A program made the translations under genes and the position numbers. A DNA stretch of 64,000 nucleotides, taken from Trogon surrucura (taxonomy: Eukaryota > Chordata > Aves > Trogoniformes > Trogonidae). Position 1 is the first letter of the stretch, and every line of letters begins with the position of its first letter. The notes below the pieces were generated by a model. It made no database searches, was not told the DNA's origin, and saw only the letters and a program-made list of their open reading frames with translations. Below, piece by piece: positions 27,601-42,600 of this stretch. Location: contig CM036618.1 in assembly GCA_020746105.1 (NCBI GenBank), forward strand, positions 119,895,161 through 119,959,160. The letters run 5' to 3'.

Positions 27601-30600
27601 GTAAATAATAAACAAAACAGAACTCTAGGTAAGTGAAACATGTATCAACTCTCCCATCCCCCAAGGAATACACAAAAAACGAAGTAGCTTTTAAAATGAA
27701 TAAATGTATTAGCTATGAGACTAGGGTTTTTTCCCCCCTCTGCTATTCCGTGACTCATTCATCATCCAGCTTTAGCAACAGATGAAGTAGGAGTCCTGTA
27801 GATAATAGTCTAGTTCACTGCATTCTCTTGATTCATTCCCAGAGTAGAGACTATGGAATGAATTATTCACACGTCCTGTAGAAAATATATGATCAGGTAA
27901 TTAAAGACTGTATTGTAATGCATATGGGAGAAGAGAATGAATTAAGATAGCTTGATTTGTTCTCTTCCAGCTAGGACCTTTCCCCCTTTCAGATACCAGT
28001 ATGAAGACTATCGAGGGCAGAGCTGCTGTCTCTTAGCTGGGAGATACGATGCTTCGTGCTAGGAAGGATCACTAAGGACAAGAAAAGTCTTGTTCTCTGC
28101 CCCGAATGTCAGCACTGCAATATGCAGACTTGTTTCTCGTTTGAGACTTGTGGCCACATGTAGGAAGCTGTGAAAATTTGAAGCCTGCTCCATGTGAGAC
28201 ATAGCAAAATGCTCTGTGCACCTCGTTTTGTGAAACAGAAGAATAGTTTTCCCTTAAACCCGAGCAAGTGGGGACAAAAACCAGCCTGCAGCGGATGCTC
28301 CAGCATAAAAAATGGCAACTTTGATGGTTTAAGTTTTATAAGCCACTGGAAAATAGGATTTTACAGGCTAGTGTCCAGGAAGCTTGAGCAACCAAAGAGG
28401 CACCTCTGCTTACAATTAGCCAAATCCTGCACTTCTATTCAGGGAATTTTTCTCCCACGTCAGTAGTAGTTCTGTCTGAACAAGGTCTGAAGTGTCATGG
28501 AGCAGGCGTTTCAACTTGTTAAGTTTGCCCTTGTAGTTCCACAATGAAGGCCAAATTCCCTGAAAAATGACTTTGAATCTGCCGAGGCTTCTGATGGAAA
28601 TCCTTGCAGCCTGTGAAGTGTAGCGGTGCTTTGGGGGGCCACCACAGATCGCAGGGTTCCTTTGTGTTAATAGAATGTCAGCAGCCAGCACGTGGCAACG
28701 AGTTCTGAGGGGGAAAAAGGAATGATGAAAAATGGGCGAGGTAAGCTGACCTTATGAGACAAAATTGTTCCTGTAATTCCCTTTTTCTTTACAGGAATAG
28801 CATCGTTAATTTTCCATCATTTTAGCTTCACCTTCTTGGCAGTTGCTCATTTGAGCAGCTCTGCATTCCACATCTGCCTTTTTAATTGACATTCGTTTCA
28901 GAGAGCTCTCGGTGCCCTTGTGCGCTGCCGCTGCAGCACCTGTGCTTTCACAGGGAGCCCTTCACAACAAGACTACAGGTCTCTGATCTTGGTCGTTGCA
29001 GACTCTTAAATGGCTTTTTTTTTTTTTGTGATCGATGACGGTGATGTGATCTAATCCTCTAGGAGACAGGGAAAAATCGCGTTTGGAAATTTCTTCACAA
29101 TTGTGGTTTTCTTTGTGGCTTGGGACAGTAGAAGTTTCTTCCATTTGGAAGACTAAGGTGTCTTAATTGTGCCAAACTTTTTGTTGTTATTGTGCTGAAA
29201 GTGACTCTGGCAGCCAGCAGGATGGTGCTATTTCGTTGTCCCGGTGACTAAAAGGAGAAAGCCTGGTAAGAATTTGTGCCTTAGGTAACATGAGAGAATC
29301 AACATCCCCTTTCATAATTGATAGTGATATAAGTAATTCATTGCTTATAGAGGAAGAGCATATTTTTAATTTTCAGAAGTGTTCTATTGAAGTCCTAGAG
29401 AGTACAAAATGTGGCTTTGGCACGTCCACAGGTTCTGAAGCGGACACCACCTCACTGATGGTGTGTTCCCTATTTCCTCCTCTCTTCCCCTTGCCTCCCA
29501 GATAGCACCTACTGCTTGTTGTGGCCGGGGATTCAGAATTTATTTTCTTGTTCCAGAAACCATACCCGTCTCTTGCTGAAGGTAGTAAAACATAGGACAG
29601 CGATTTGATATTGTATATGCAGTTTTAGAGAATACTAAAACCCCTTGTTTAACAGCCCCACGAAGAAAAGTAGCTGCTTGACTGATACAATACGGAACGC
29701 ACAGCTTTTCCTGGTTAACGGGTAGGCTGTCACTTTAATGGGAATCTTGAATATTTCAAAGCTATTTTCTTGGAAGAGTTTTGCTGTGTTGGTTTTTTTT
29801 TTTTCTTCACTCTGCAATTGTCTTGTCAATCACAATTAGACACAATCGAACTTCTTTCGGCTGCTGCTCAGTGTTTTGTCTTGCCCGATCTCTTTGCGAT
29901 AAGCGTTTTGTAAGGGAACCAGCCTGCGGAGCAAGAAGCGTGTCCACGTAACCAGTTCCCATCCAAAACCCAACAAGCTTAAATACTCAGCTCTCCTTCT
30001 CCTTTCATCTTTTAAGGAATTATTACAAATAAGCCCAAACCAGATTTCACAATCTTTTGAAATATTTTTTTTCTCCTCTCCTACCTCCTGTTCTGCTCAT
30101 CCATCCAGTGAGGGTTTTCTCAGGCTTTGCAGTGCAAGTTCCTTGTTTCTTCTTTGCTTCTTCGAGTAATACTATGCTTTGAGAAATCCTCTTACTTCCT
30201 AAACTGTTGTATCAATGACTTTCCTAATGCTGGCCCTTCTAATCTTTCCTGGCATACATTTCTGATATTTCCTGATATTGGCAGGATCGCTACGTATATG
30301 CTGGTTGTCTGGAAAACCGTTGATGAAATGTCTGCGTGTCTTCCAGGAGGGAATGGAACACCCCAAAGTAAGGAAGAGGGTCTGTTTATCTCTTCACTAG
30401 TCTGGATAGTTTAACCCATCGGTGCAAACCCAAAAAGCTCTGTGAACATATCTCTCTTGTTTCCAAATAGTTTCTCTGACACTATTCTACATTTTCTACA
30501 TTTGGTCCATAGCAAGACTTTTTTAACGCAGAATATTCTTTTTTTTCTGGTGGAGTTATATATTTTCCCACCTGAGTATGACATTGCTGAGACGTATCAT

Positions 30601-33600
30601 AGAGAGAATACTGGGCCCTGATAACCTGATATAACTAAATATCCTTCTCTTTCTGCTCCAGTCTTTCTAGAAGGAAATAAAAAAATCTTGTCAGTAGTGC
30701 TTGGCTCATCCAGTAGAGTCTTGTTAAAGGGAGTGCAGGTTCAGTTTTATTTGCTGGAGGGGTTTGTGCTGGTGGTTCAAGTCATCCCTATTTCAGATAC
30801 CGAAGCATCAGTTAGTGCTTGAAGGTGTTTTAGGTTATTTGTTTTCGGTTGGATTTGGCTTTACGAATACCGTGAAAACACAGGGGTTAGACAGAATGCT
30901 ATGGGGTAGTTAATTTTTAATTTTCCCCAGCATGAATTCCTCTGTATGAAAGAAGTCTCATTGCTTTGCAGGAACTTTTTCAGCAAAGATTTTTGATTTT
31001 GGGCAGCTTCTGACCTAGTAACAATCCATCCATGAATATCAGCGTTTCTATGTCTGGAGTTTTTACCCTTAGGTAAATCCAGGAGGCGTAATTAAGACCA
31101 ACTAATCCACAACAGACCAGTTAAGGACTTATTAATCTTCAAAATGTCAATTTCTTCAGGGCTTTTAGTTAAATATTTACATTTAATTTATTTTAAAGTC
31201 TGATTTGCCGCATCTGGGCAAATTGTTGCTGAAGGATTTGTTCTGAATGTGTTTCATTGAATTCTGGAATTTTTTGTATGGCACGTTTCTGTTAAAAAGT
31301 ATCTTCCTGCATGAGCACTTCTCCGACTCTTTGATTGTCAAGGATTGGAAGTTTATTTTTATTTTTGACCATTCTTCGTTTCCCCTTGTGTTCTCATGTT
31401 GTGTCTGTGTTCACACAGCATAAGGGAACAGATCTGGAGGTGGGTTACACATCGAGACATGAAGAACAGTGTTTTGACTTCTTGTATTTTTGTAACAATC
31501 CAAAGGTGGTCAGACTTTAATTAAGTGAAGAAGCAGTGTGATGCAATAAAGAGTGGAATTGGTTTATTACTTACCCCTGTAAGCTTCTTATCATTCTCCT
31601 TTCTATCCATCCCTCATCTCCAGCTCTAGTATCAGACTTCTAATTTCAATTTGGATGTGGCGTGGTCAGCGTGAGGGCTTGACAAAGTGATGGGAGGCCA
31701 AGAAGGGTGCTACCATGGCTCAAGAAAATACCGTATTTGAGGCTTTCGAGAAGGAAACAGCTGGTGTCTCTTTGGTGGGAACTCTGAGAAAACCAGAGTT
31801 TGGAATACTGATATGGCAGTCGCTCTGTGATATTCATTTATTTAGTGATTACATGTTTCAGGGACACTCTGAATTTTGGGGAAAACAAGAGGTCTTGGGC
31901 AGAGTGACTGTCTCGTAACCAAGAATTGTCTGTGTTAAAGAAGAGGAGTGGATAGTCGCAGTTTTCTGGTGCTTGAGTTGTTAATTGGTCCCGACGGGAA
32001 AGCAGAGATCCGTTTGTCTTTTTGATCACATATGCCAACTTAATGCAAGGAAAGCTTTTTTCCCATTGAGAAATGCAACTGGTAATGTGACAAATATCAA
32101 GTCGCACTTTTGGGCAGCTGAAATGTAGGTGTTTAAAATACCTGCTTGAATCGGAGTAATCCCCCTGCCGTTTCCCTCAGTTTACACAGGCTTTAATTAC
32201 GTGATCGCGTCGTGGTCTCTCATTATTTCTTTCTCTAGTTTCAGTCAGTGGAGAGATGGCTGCAAAATCCAACGCGGAGTTTTGAGATGTGGAGGGAAGG
32301 AGGACGTGCTCTGATGGACCTCGATTCGTTCCAGAATTAGGGTCATACGTAGAGAGCGTAGCAGATGGGTAAAAGAGAATTTTAAGGTTAAAGATTCCTC
32401 CAACCCAGAGCAATTGTATCCTGTAGTATCCCTAGCGCAGGGAAATCTGAGGAGGTTTCTTCTGGAGGAATTTTCTTTTGGCTGTTTTCCTTTGAAGTTG
32501 CCAGTCTCTTAAGACCCAAACTGCTTAGCTGAATTTAAGACGCTCATTAATACACTTTATTGAAATATGCCTGGGAGGGAATTTGGTTATATTTGGTTTT
32601 ATGTTTTAATATCTGTGGTTTTGCCAAAGTATAAGCTGCTTTAGGTAGGAAATCTAAATTTTTTCCTCTATTTTGAAAAATACTTAAGTGTTTAATGCCA
32701 TGGATTGCTTTTGGTAAAGCAATATTGATTTTTTTTTTTATTAACTCAACAGGTAGTATTCAGAGGTCTTAAGCTTTTGTTTACCGGTGATCTTTTTGGT
32801 CTTAATCCACCTGTCAACTGGTTTACTTAAGAAAGGACATGTCAAATTCATGTCCTTTAACAGGTACATGTTAAATTCAAGCTGAATTCAATGTCACATG
32901 GTCCTGGTTGCCAACATTTTAAAAAGATGTGCTCCTGACAGTTTATGTTAATGAAGCATTTAAATGAATACTTCCAACACCTAACCTGCTTCTTAGTTAA
33001 ACAGTTAAAATTAGACCCACTATGAGGTCTCAGTGAACATCTGAAAATGTGAAACTTTTACTGTCTTGGCTGCCTCAAAGGCTTAGGATTAAGGGTGGAT
33101 TTGCCCTCCATCTGTCACGGTTGGTGATATTTCCTTGCCAGGCGTTTTAAGTCTTTGCAAAGTGCTGTGCTGTGCTCCATATCGGTGCAATAATCTCTTT
33201 ATTTTGAGTTCATTTACCTCGTGGGATGAATTGCCTTCACCAGATCTATAATTTGGAGGCGCGGTCGTACCTGTCGGGAGTTGCTGAGAATTCAGGTGAA
33301 AGTCAAGGCTGCCGTGATCGTGCTCTGATGCCTCCCAGTCTCAACAGAGTTATAAAAAACCCGTGAGGCGCTGCCATTGGAGAAGAAAAACTCGCCTCAC
33401 TTCCTTTTTGTAGCGTGTAAACATAACAAATATCATCCCTCCTTTGGTGAACGCGACTTCCTTTTGTATTATTTTGTATCGGCTGGCAAAAAGTAGTCGC
33501 CTGGAGGATTTTGGGAGAAGGCACGAAGGTGACAGCTACCCGAGTCAGGGTTCGGCTCAACCAGCAAGGTGCAAATGTCAGTGGTTGCTCTGTGAGGGTT

Positions 33601-36600
33601 GGGTAGATCGCTCTGCGTCTTCTCCCTGAAGGTCCAGCAGGTTTGTATCTTTTAAGGAAGCGTTATTTTCGGTTAGTAGTCGGCAAAGCAGCGCTAGTTT
33701 ACTCTCCTTGGGCCCGTGAATTTTAAGAATACACAAATCTGGCAAAACTGCATTTTGCCCAGACTGCTGGGCGTAATATGCTGTGACCTAGATTGCGTAC
33801 AGCGCGAGATGTTCTTCCCTTCGGATGTGTTTTCATTTTAGCTGAAATTATAAAAAATGGGATGGGCGCTTGACCCTTCCGTCGACATTTGAAATGTCTG
33901 TCTTGGCTGTGAAATATGATTTATGAAATTTTATTTTTGTTAGATGCGATATTTCTTTTGGCCTTGGTGTTAGAGACTGACACCAGATTATAGACTTCTC
34001 AGTATAGATTTGTTTTACTTAATTTTTAAAGGACACTTGCCCATGATACAAATATTACCTGTTCCTTGTGACCATGTTTTGGGATTTATATTTCTTGCCC
34101 TTTCCCCTTATTTTATGTGTGTTTATCTTCTTTGTTTGACCTGCTCTCTTCCTTAATTTTTTTTTGACGGGTGCTTCAATCTCATTTGGCATCTGTATAT
34201 GTGATTCATTATTGTTTCTGATTAAAATTGAGATTTTAATAAAATTGAAAGATTAAAGTTGATAAATTGATAAAATTGAAAATTGATAAAATTGATAAAA
34301 TTGAAAGATTAAAATCTTTCTATTACGATTATGGTTCAAGCATTCGGCATCTCCTTATGTTGTTCTTTAAAGCGATTGAATGACTGTATTGGGGTATTGC
34401 AAATTCCAATCACTTGTTTGATTTCCTTATGAAAAATGTGAAATAAACTCTCTTTTCATAAAATATAATTAAAGGACACGGGCATTTCCCATGTCTCTTC
34501 TCTTGGCTTTCGATCATTGTGCTGTCCATGTGGCTATTTAAAGAATTCTTCTCAATTGACGTATTCTATGTGTAGGTATATATAGTTTTTACATACATAT
34601 ACATGTCATTTATAGTGTTAATAATGGAATTTGAGATTGTTTTTAGAGTTTATTTCACTGGAATTTGAATTAAAGGAGGGTACATATGGGGGATTGGACT
34701 AGATGATCCCTGGAGGTCCCTTCCAACCCTGAACATTCTGTGATTCGATGATAGTTGCTAAGAAGAGTTTAGTCTCCCCAGCTGAGTTTACCAGCTTTAC
34801 AAAAAACCATCCACAATCCCAGTTACTCCATGACCTACAACCTGTTACTAATACCATTTGTGCCAGCTTAAACCACCAATTATTTTATGCTTTGGGTACA
34901 CAAAATCAAACTGATAGTTTTTAAAGGGCATTTTGCTCTGTCCTTTTGTAGCGTCCTCAAATGTTTGCCTCGAGATCAAAGGGAATCTATTTTTTGCCAT
35001 TTCTGACCTTCTAATAGTCCTTTGATTTGCATTCAAAACTTCACGGAAGTCACAGCTCGGGTTTGCTGCCCCTGACCTGGTAAAACCCAGCACGTTATTC
35101 CTGGGAAACAGAAGTAAGGTGATTATACCTTTGTCAATTACCAGAAAAGTCATTATAAACTCTGTTCTCACAATGAAATGAAAGAAAAATAGCCTGCTGA
35201 AATACCGCCTAGCGGAACTAAACGTTTAAAGCTAAATGCAAATGTTAAATTCAGAACTGTTACTCTGACCTGCGCTCGTTATGCTCAAGTAAAGTGTGGA
35301 GGGACTCAACACCTTGACTAATGCTGCTGCCTGAACGGCTGATATTCGCTCGACTAGGGAGGAGGCTTTAATTTTAAGGGATGTTTTTCTTGTGGAGCTT
35401 TCTTCAAAATGATAAATTTATTTCTGCCATATGTCTTCCCAGAATCGGAACTATTGAAAATACCTTATTCTCTGTAAATCTGTTTTTTGGTTTTTTTTTT
35501 TTTTCAAATAGTAATTTCCTATTTAATTAGCATTTATAATGTTGTCCACAGTCTGTGCTAGTTTCTTGAGCTAGCTTGTCCTGGTTTGTGTGTTCAGTGT
35601 GTGCTGGGGCTGATTCTGTCCCCCAATGAGCCCTCCTAGGACCAGCTGTAGGACTGGTTCTCATCCACGTGGACGTCAGTGAAGCATTTGATCTAGGGAA
35701 ACACAGAAAACTATTTTATTTAAGTAGTGCGGAGATTAGAATTTAAAATAAAATAAAAAGGCTTATGCAGAGGACGTGATGGAAGTGGTGGTACTGGGAG
35801 TGGAGGGGAGTTGATAGCACTGGGGGTTTTTTGGGAGATGGTGCTGGAGCTTGTTTTGGGGCTTCATCATGTTTAACGATTTCTTTAGGTGTGTTAACCG
35901 GTGAGGTTTGCTGAAATTAAGGCTGGGAGATGTCTAGCAGAGCATCTCACAGAAGACAGGATGACTCTAAGGATTAGAAGAATAGAAGGTAAATAGTTTG
36001 CGGAGTCAAAGCGTTTGGGGCTAATAAGAACTTACGCCATCCTCCCCTTCCATGGTGTATCGAGACTTTACTGTTACGAGATAATACACCCGTGTGAAAG
36101 ACAAACAGAGCTTGGAAAGAGTCAGGTGGATGCTTTATGCACCGAGTGGAAAATAGGGGTGCTGTTACGTGTGGTGCTGGCAAAATTGCATAGATGCTGG
36201 GAGCACGGCGTGGAAGTCATCAAGGTCAGGGAAGATGAGCTGGAGAGAGGATGCGTTAAACGCCAGGGAACAGCGAGCCTCGGCGCACGGAAGGAGACGC
36301 GTGGAGTTTGGGCTGCCAACACCCCAGTAAGGGGAGTGGATGTGACTGCTGTCAGTAACCGTGCCAATGAATAAATGCTGAAGAAGGGAAAGAATTATTT
36401 CAGCTGAATGCCTATAGTGATGTAAAATACGTGGGTATGAACTGGCCGTTAGTAAGTTCAGGCCAAATATTTGAATATTTACGTCGTATAAGGGATGAAA
36501 GCCTGAGTGTAATCTGGGAAATGATTTATTATGGCATTTGGGAACTGTGCTCAGCAGCATAGGGAGTCACTTTCAGTTCTTTTCCCTTGGGTAGGAGTAA

Positions 36601-39600
36601 AAATGCTGATGTTTTAAGCAGTGGTAAAACCCTTGAAATGTTCCTTAAACTACAGAACCAATCAAGCAAAGCTTTCTTGTGTTTTGTAGGGCTTACTGGC
36701 GACTTCACTAAATTTTTAACATGTTCTCCTGTTCATATTGTGAAAGTAACTAGAGTAGCTGGCTGTGTCTTCTTTACAAATACAATGATGAGCATGCAAT
36801 GCACTGAAAATTCGGAGGAGAGGTCCATCTGATTAAGTAGCACTTTTCTTTAGAAGAATTATATCTAGAATAATTCAGATGACTTCTGTAAATAGAAACA
36901 GAAATCTGTCTTGAGTATATTCCTCTTAAATCCTGCTGGTTTTATTCCATTAAAAACCTCTTCCAAACATTAGGATTGCACCACCCAAATAAGTTTTGAG
37001 TGGAAAATAACAGAAGGTTTGTATTGAGAAGGGAAAAGAAATAACACAGATGACACAGTGTCGTGGTCCACTTCTGTGTCGTACGAGGGTGGTGATATCG
37101 TTGCGTGGCTGAGTTGACAAGACAGGCTTTTGCCAGAACTCTGATGTAGACTTTTGACTTAGTAACAGGTTGCTGCTTTCCAAACATTTGCTCAAACATC
37201 AGAGAACACGGACTAAAAAAGCTTTGCGGATTTTGCACCGGACTTGAGGCTTCAGCGATTAAGACGAGTCGGGCAGAGCGACGCGCGAGTTGAAATCCAA
37301 GACCAAGGTTGGAGCCACGCGTTCGTGAAGGACAGCTATTGTTTGCCAGCTCCTTATGGAACGTGATATATTTGCAAACGACGTGTTTAAAGCTTCCGTA
37401 AGAAGGGAATTGTGTGCTGGAGGGTTGTCTGTCCTACCTAAGTAGGCAAAATATTCCCCTGTTTAAAAGGAAGGGAGAGGAACCTGGTGATAAACAATAT
37501 TTCTTTCATTTGCGCTGAAAGCTTTCCTGTTTCACGAGAGTGTTTGATTAACGTAGATAAATGCTTAAATGTATAGAGGGTGATAGAGAAGGAATAAAAG
37601 CATCACATATCCCAGTGACATAGCTGGAAAATGTTGTAATTCCAAAGATAAATTAGACTTCTTTGGAACGCACAGATGATACACGCAACAGTAAGACAGT
37701 ATTTTGTTGATTGGAGCTGCCGATTATTGGACTATTAAGTTCGGGTGTCAAAGCAACGGATTAATATGGCAAACTGCAGAATAATTTAGCTCTTGTACTT
37801 CAATTGTTTGATGGAAGCTCTAGTAATTTATTCAGCTAAACTGTTCCTGGGTTTTATTCCATGAAACCTCATTGATCTATAATTTAGCTTGTTTGGCTTT
37901 ATAATGAGATGGCAACTTGCAGCTAAATGCGGAAAGGATTTACAGGTTAACAAAGTTGAAGTGAAAAGTTGTTTGTGCTGGTAAATTGAGGTTTAGTTTC
38001 TTTAGTTGTCAGGATTGTGCGTGAATCTATACGGGTTTTTACTATCTAATGCAAATTCCATGTTGCCTTTTTTTTTTCTTCTGTTAACAATGTGCACTAC
38101 GTGCCTTGTTATTAAAATACAAAGCAGCGAATGTAGATAACGCTCGTGGCTTTGCTATCTTTTGTATATTCAAAAATAAAGATCAGAAAGCTACAGTTAT
38201 TAAAGAGAGTATGGTCTGAATGACAACACAGTGGCTATAGAGTGATTGGGCTAGACCTCGTGGAAACCAAGAGAAAAAAAAAGGACTAGGTAAAAACGGA
38301 CAACAAAAACGATTTCCCCAAAAATTTTACCTCGTTTTCTCAAAAATGCCAATGGTTACGAAAGGTTCTGCAAACTGAGAAGTTAGGGAGGTGCCTCGGA
38401 AAGGTGTTTGTCTTCAGTTAAAAATGTGACTTCTGTGTTTGCGCAGATCTCACGAAATGTAACTCACCAAAAGCAGAAAAAACTGTATAATGCTGAGTCA
38501 TTAGGTCATTTTTTCATACCACATATTGGAGTTTAAAATAGTAAGATATTTCTTACTCCTTCAGAACACGGGGTAAAAACAGTTCATCGTACCAAAAAAA
38601 GGTGTAAAGGTGAATGACGGGTGTTTTTAATGTTGATTTTTATGCACAGAGAACTCGTTGCTGTTAGATTTTGTAAAAGTGAAAAATCAGCAGGACTCCA
38701 GAGAAACTGAGAATTGATAACACAAGTTTCTAAGATATATTGTGTCCTCATTTTTGGAATATAAGCCAGGACAAGCAGGGTAGCAGCCCTTCCCCAGAAG
38801 ACTTCCCCTGCTCTCTGTGCAGCTGTGGGAGCTATGGAACCGCAGGTGAGGGACACCCCGTGCCTTTGCCCACGTTCCCTTTTCTCACCCGTTCTCCAGT
38901 TCCCTTCTTGCACTGATGTGAATCCTTGGTGGCTCCAGCGTCATTCAGTTTAACAAGAGCTTGCTGTGAAACTAATTTTAAGTCATTTAATCTTTTGCCA
39001 TTCTGGCATGGAGAATATATAAATTTGTGGTATCAGTGAGTGGAGTCTTGGGTTTTTGCCCACCTTGGTTATGAAGTGACCAGCTGGGGTTACTTCATCC
39101 ACGTTTCTTACTCTCTCCGTCTTCGTCGCCTCTTTAACACCACGGATCTGCTGGGTTTGGAAATCGGCATTTTCAGGTGCCCTGGAACTCTGAGTATGGA
39201 ATATTTTTTTCTGGAGGTATGAAACATTTGTTTCCGGTGATTTAAAGGGAATGCAAAGTACACTGAACGCATAACTGGAGGAAAAGCAATTAAGAATTCA
39301 TAACTTCCCTTGTGTACAGTTTACATTTATATATTTTATAGAGAGCTTAATGTTAGTGCTGGGCCACTGAGTATCTTCAGACATTTTTGTGAACTCGAGG
39401 TATAATAGCATATTTTCAATGAAATCAAATGCACCCAAAGTACCTGTTAGTGTAAGAATCTGCTCTTGTATAGTCTGCTTAAATATTAATGCAACGACTT
39501 TTGCTGTTGCACGTTTTTTACCCTTAATTTCTTTAATTCAGTGTTACGCATTTTGTTGCATAATGTACGTGCAGACGTTTGAACAATATGCTGACTAAGT

Positions 39601-42600
39601 AAATTGTCATGTTTTACTGAAAGGGTCTGCACAGTATATTCTTGGGACTGTGTGCCAGCAGCTGACTGTTCAATATTTAAATAAAAAAATGGGTTTTTTT
39701 TGCAGTAGGAAGGGTAACAAAAATTACAAGTCCACTCACTGAATGGGCAGCGCACTAATTAGATGTACTGGGCCAGTAGCAGCGCATGGTTCACTCTGCT
39801 GGTAGCTAGGTCAAGGAATGTAAGAAACATCTTCTGGGCTTATTTTCTTTTTTAATTTAATTTAATGCCGCGCTGGCTAAAAAAAAAAAAAAAAGTTGCG
39901 TGGTTCGATTTTTGTGTGCGCTTCTCAAGAAATACAACTGAAGAAGTGCCGTGTGTCTTAGAGGTGTTCTTTGTCGTGAGCAGTTGTAATGATGAAGGGG
40001 AACTCTACTGCTTGACACAAAGGTTTTGTTCTTAAACTACCAGAATATATCTTAGCTGTGAGCTTGTCTCTGTTAATGCAGCAAACTCGATACCTCGGCG
40101 CAGAAGGGATGGGATTTCACAACAGCTTTTCCGTCTCTCACCAAAGCGTTGGCAAATTCACCGTGTCAGGGTATTTCTGACTGCTGAGTCAGAGCTGAAT
40201 TCAACGAGACCGTCATTTAAATACACGACGTAATCCCCCCTATTTTAACTTTGACTCGAGGACGTGTTTTCGTGATTATTTTCCGAGTTTCTGCTCTTCA
40301 CCTGAGCCCGTTTGATGGAGCACCTCCTCACACAGCTGCCGTTGCTACGGACTGGAGGGCTCCTCTGTGCATAATACTTGCCTTGCTTTATTTTCCACAC
40401 TTTATGAACACATCTTAAGCACCGAGGGAGTACGTGTACGCTTTTGTGTTCGAGGATTATTCAAGCTGAGATGCGTGCGGTACGTTCAGCTTTCTTAAGC
40501 TGTACCTTGAGGTTTTCGTGGATTTACTGAATTAGTGTTTTTTTAATAGGGGCAATGACCTTTCCTGCCCTCGTCACTTGACTTAAGGATTCGCTGCTTC
40601 GTAAAATCACGTCGCACAAATGGAAATTAATCAAGTAATGGATTAAAACTAATCATTCCTCTGCCTTAAAATAGCTTCAATTTATTCCAAAAGAGGTCTG
40701 TCCTCCTTTAGAAGCGTTCTTCCTATGCTGTCGAGGATGAAAGGGGCAATTTGGCTACTTTTTTCTGTGCTTTTTCTTCTCCTTCTCTGGGAGAACAGAT
40801 CTTATTGTTCATGAGGTTTCTGCGATTTCTGATTTGGGGCAAAAGGGCACAGTTTGGCGTTTGGACGCTTCTTTGCGGACACTTTTGAATCCGGAATTAA
40901 ATTCTAAGCGAAACGGTTAAAATTTAGCAGTTGTTCCAGATACCTGATTAAGATTCAGCATTTTTAGTAAATCGTGTTCGAAGATAAAAGCTAATTTACA
41001 GCAAGTGGTAAAGGAAATATTGTAGTTAATCACAACTACTGTCTACTGAATTTATTATATTGCTTCTACCACCAGGGTACATTGTGTGTGTGAACGGTAG
41101 TTATTTACAAAAAAGGAGTTTAGGAACGCAATTAATTTTGCGTTTCATTTTAGATCTGAATAAATAAGCAACGCTTATTTTAAATCGCAATTACACATGC
41201 TTTATTTCTGAGTATAGTAGAAATGTGTTAAATATTTAAAGGCTGGAGAAAGAAGTTTAATGTTTTCTTTGTTCTTAATTTTCCGTGCGGTATTTTTCTC
41301 ACCTGGTGATCATTTCTTTGCCTCCTGGGATGTCTGTTTTTCCCTCGGTCAGGGATGTTGGCAAAACGCTTTGTTATGCTGGGGGGGAAAAAGATGTTTG
41401 GTTCTTAATATTTTATCAGTTCCGTTGGGGTGAAGGTGCCAGCAGTTCTGTAAACGACCACCAGTGTTTTAAGTCGTCGGCCTCGCCATTGGGAATGTCA
41501 TAAATTATGTATAACAGTAGATGCTACTCAATAAAGGTTTAATATGTGATAGGTATTTTTGACTGAAATTACTTTTCCTCTTGAACAGTGATTTAAGCTG
41601 TATTTTCTCGGTTTACGAGGTGACACTTTTATAATAGCAAGGAATAGCAGGGTGCAGTTTGAATGTCAGAGACCTGCAGGGCGACGTGAATCACGGCTCC
41701 TTTCTTGCTTTCTGAATGCTGGAAAACTTTTTAATTTATCCATGACTGGAGCAGGATTTCCTGATTTTGTTTTGGAGTGTCTTTTATGTGTTGGGTCATC
41801 TTCTCATCTCACCCAGGTATATCCATACTTAGAATTTTTCAAACTGTCAGTATTGACAGTGTTTTGCGTCTGTTTTCTTCTTTCAGATTTGTCAAGTAGC
41901 TGTACTTGGGGAAAATACAAGTATTTTTGTACAACCAGCGTAGTGTCTTGGCTCTGGAGCAGGCACACTGATGACTTGGAAAAGGAGCAGTCATGCTGCT
42001 GCTGGAAAACCCATCTTCTGTGTTCACCAGCACCAGGAGAAAAGTGTGCCCCTTTATAACGCACAGAAGTGATACTCACTGACGTGTTCACAGTCTCTGC
42101 TGCTCTTATCTTCAAAGCCTAAAAGCTGCTAGGATTTGATTTCAGCTTGAAAAATAAACTTAATAAATACTAAGACTTATTTCAAAGCTTTCTTACGTAC
42201 TGTGTAGACTGATCAGCACTACATTGCATGATTTTATTTTTTTTTTTAATCCAAGGTTAAAGTGTCCCACTTGTAGTCCTGCTGAATGATGCTTCATCCT
42301 ACAGGTGGCCAAAGGAATTTTGAAGAATTGGAATTATACGCTGCAAATATTTCCTACATTTATTTCCTGTTGTCAGTGCTTTCCTTACACCGGGTGATGT
42401 TTTAACCGCTTGAGCTTACCGAGTTTTGAGATGTCTGGGGGTTTTACTGGGCAAGGATCAATCCACTTAAAGGATTGCCAGAGTTTCCAGTTTTCTACTC
42501 CTTGGCTCCGCTGAATTCGGAGGAGGTTTAAATGCTCCGTACCTTCATGCAAGGCGTTATGGAGCTTGCTTTTAGACAGCGTTGCTTTGTTATGCTCTTG

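Noticed and set aside
35578-35700. TGTCCTGGTTT start suggesting a bird LTR, and a short VDVSEAFD snippet resembling reverse transcriptase
   Set aside because: Too short and without a matching second terminus or continuing similarity; I cannot assign a family, so no element is called.
36015-36560. Overlapping open frames on both strands (119 and 131 codons)
   Set aside because: They share the same GC-richer interval, have no family resemblance and lack splice or initiation context; likely chance in CpG-rich DNA.
39840-39900. A16 run as a processed pseudogene or SINE tail
   Set aside because: Upstream sequence has no gene-like or SINE-like body and no target duplication that I can see.
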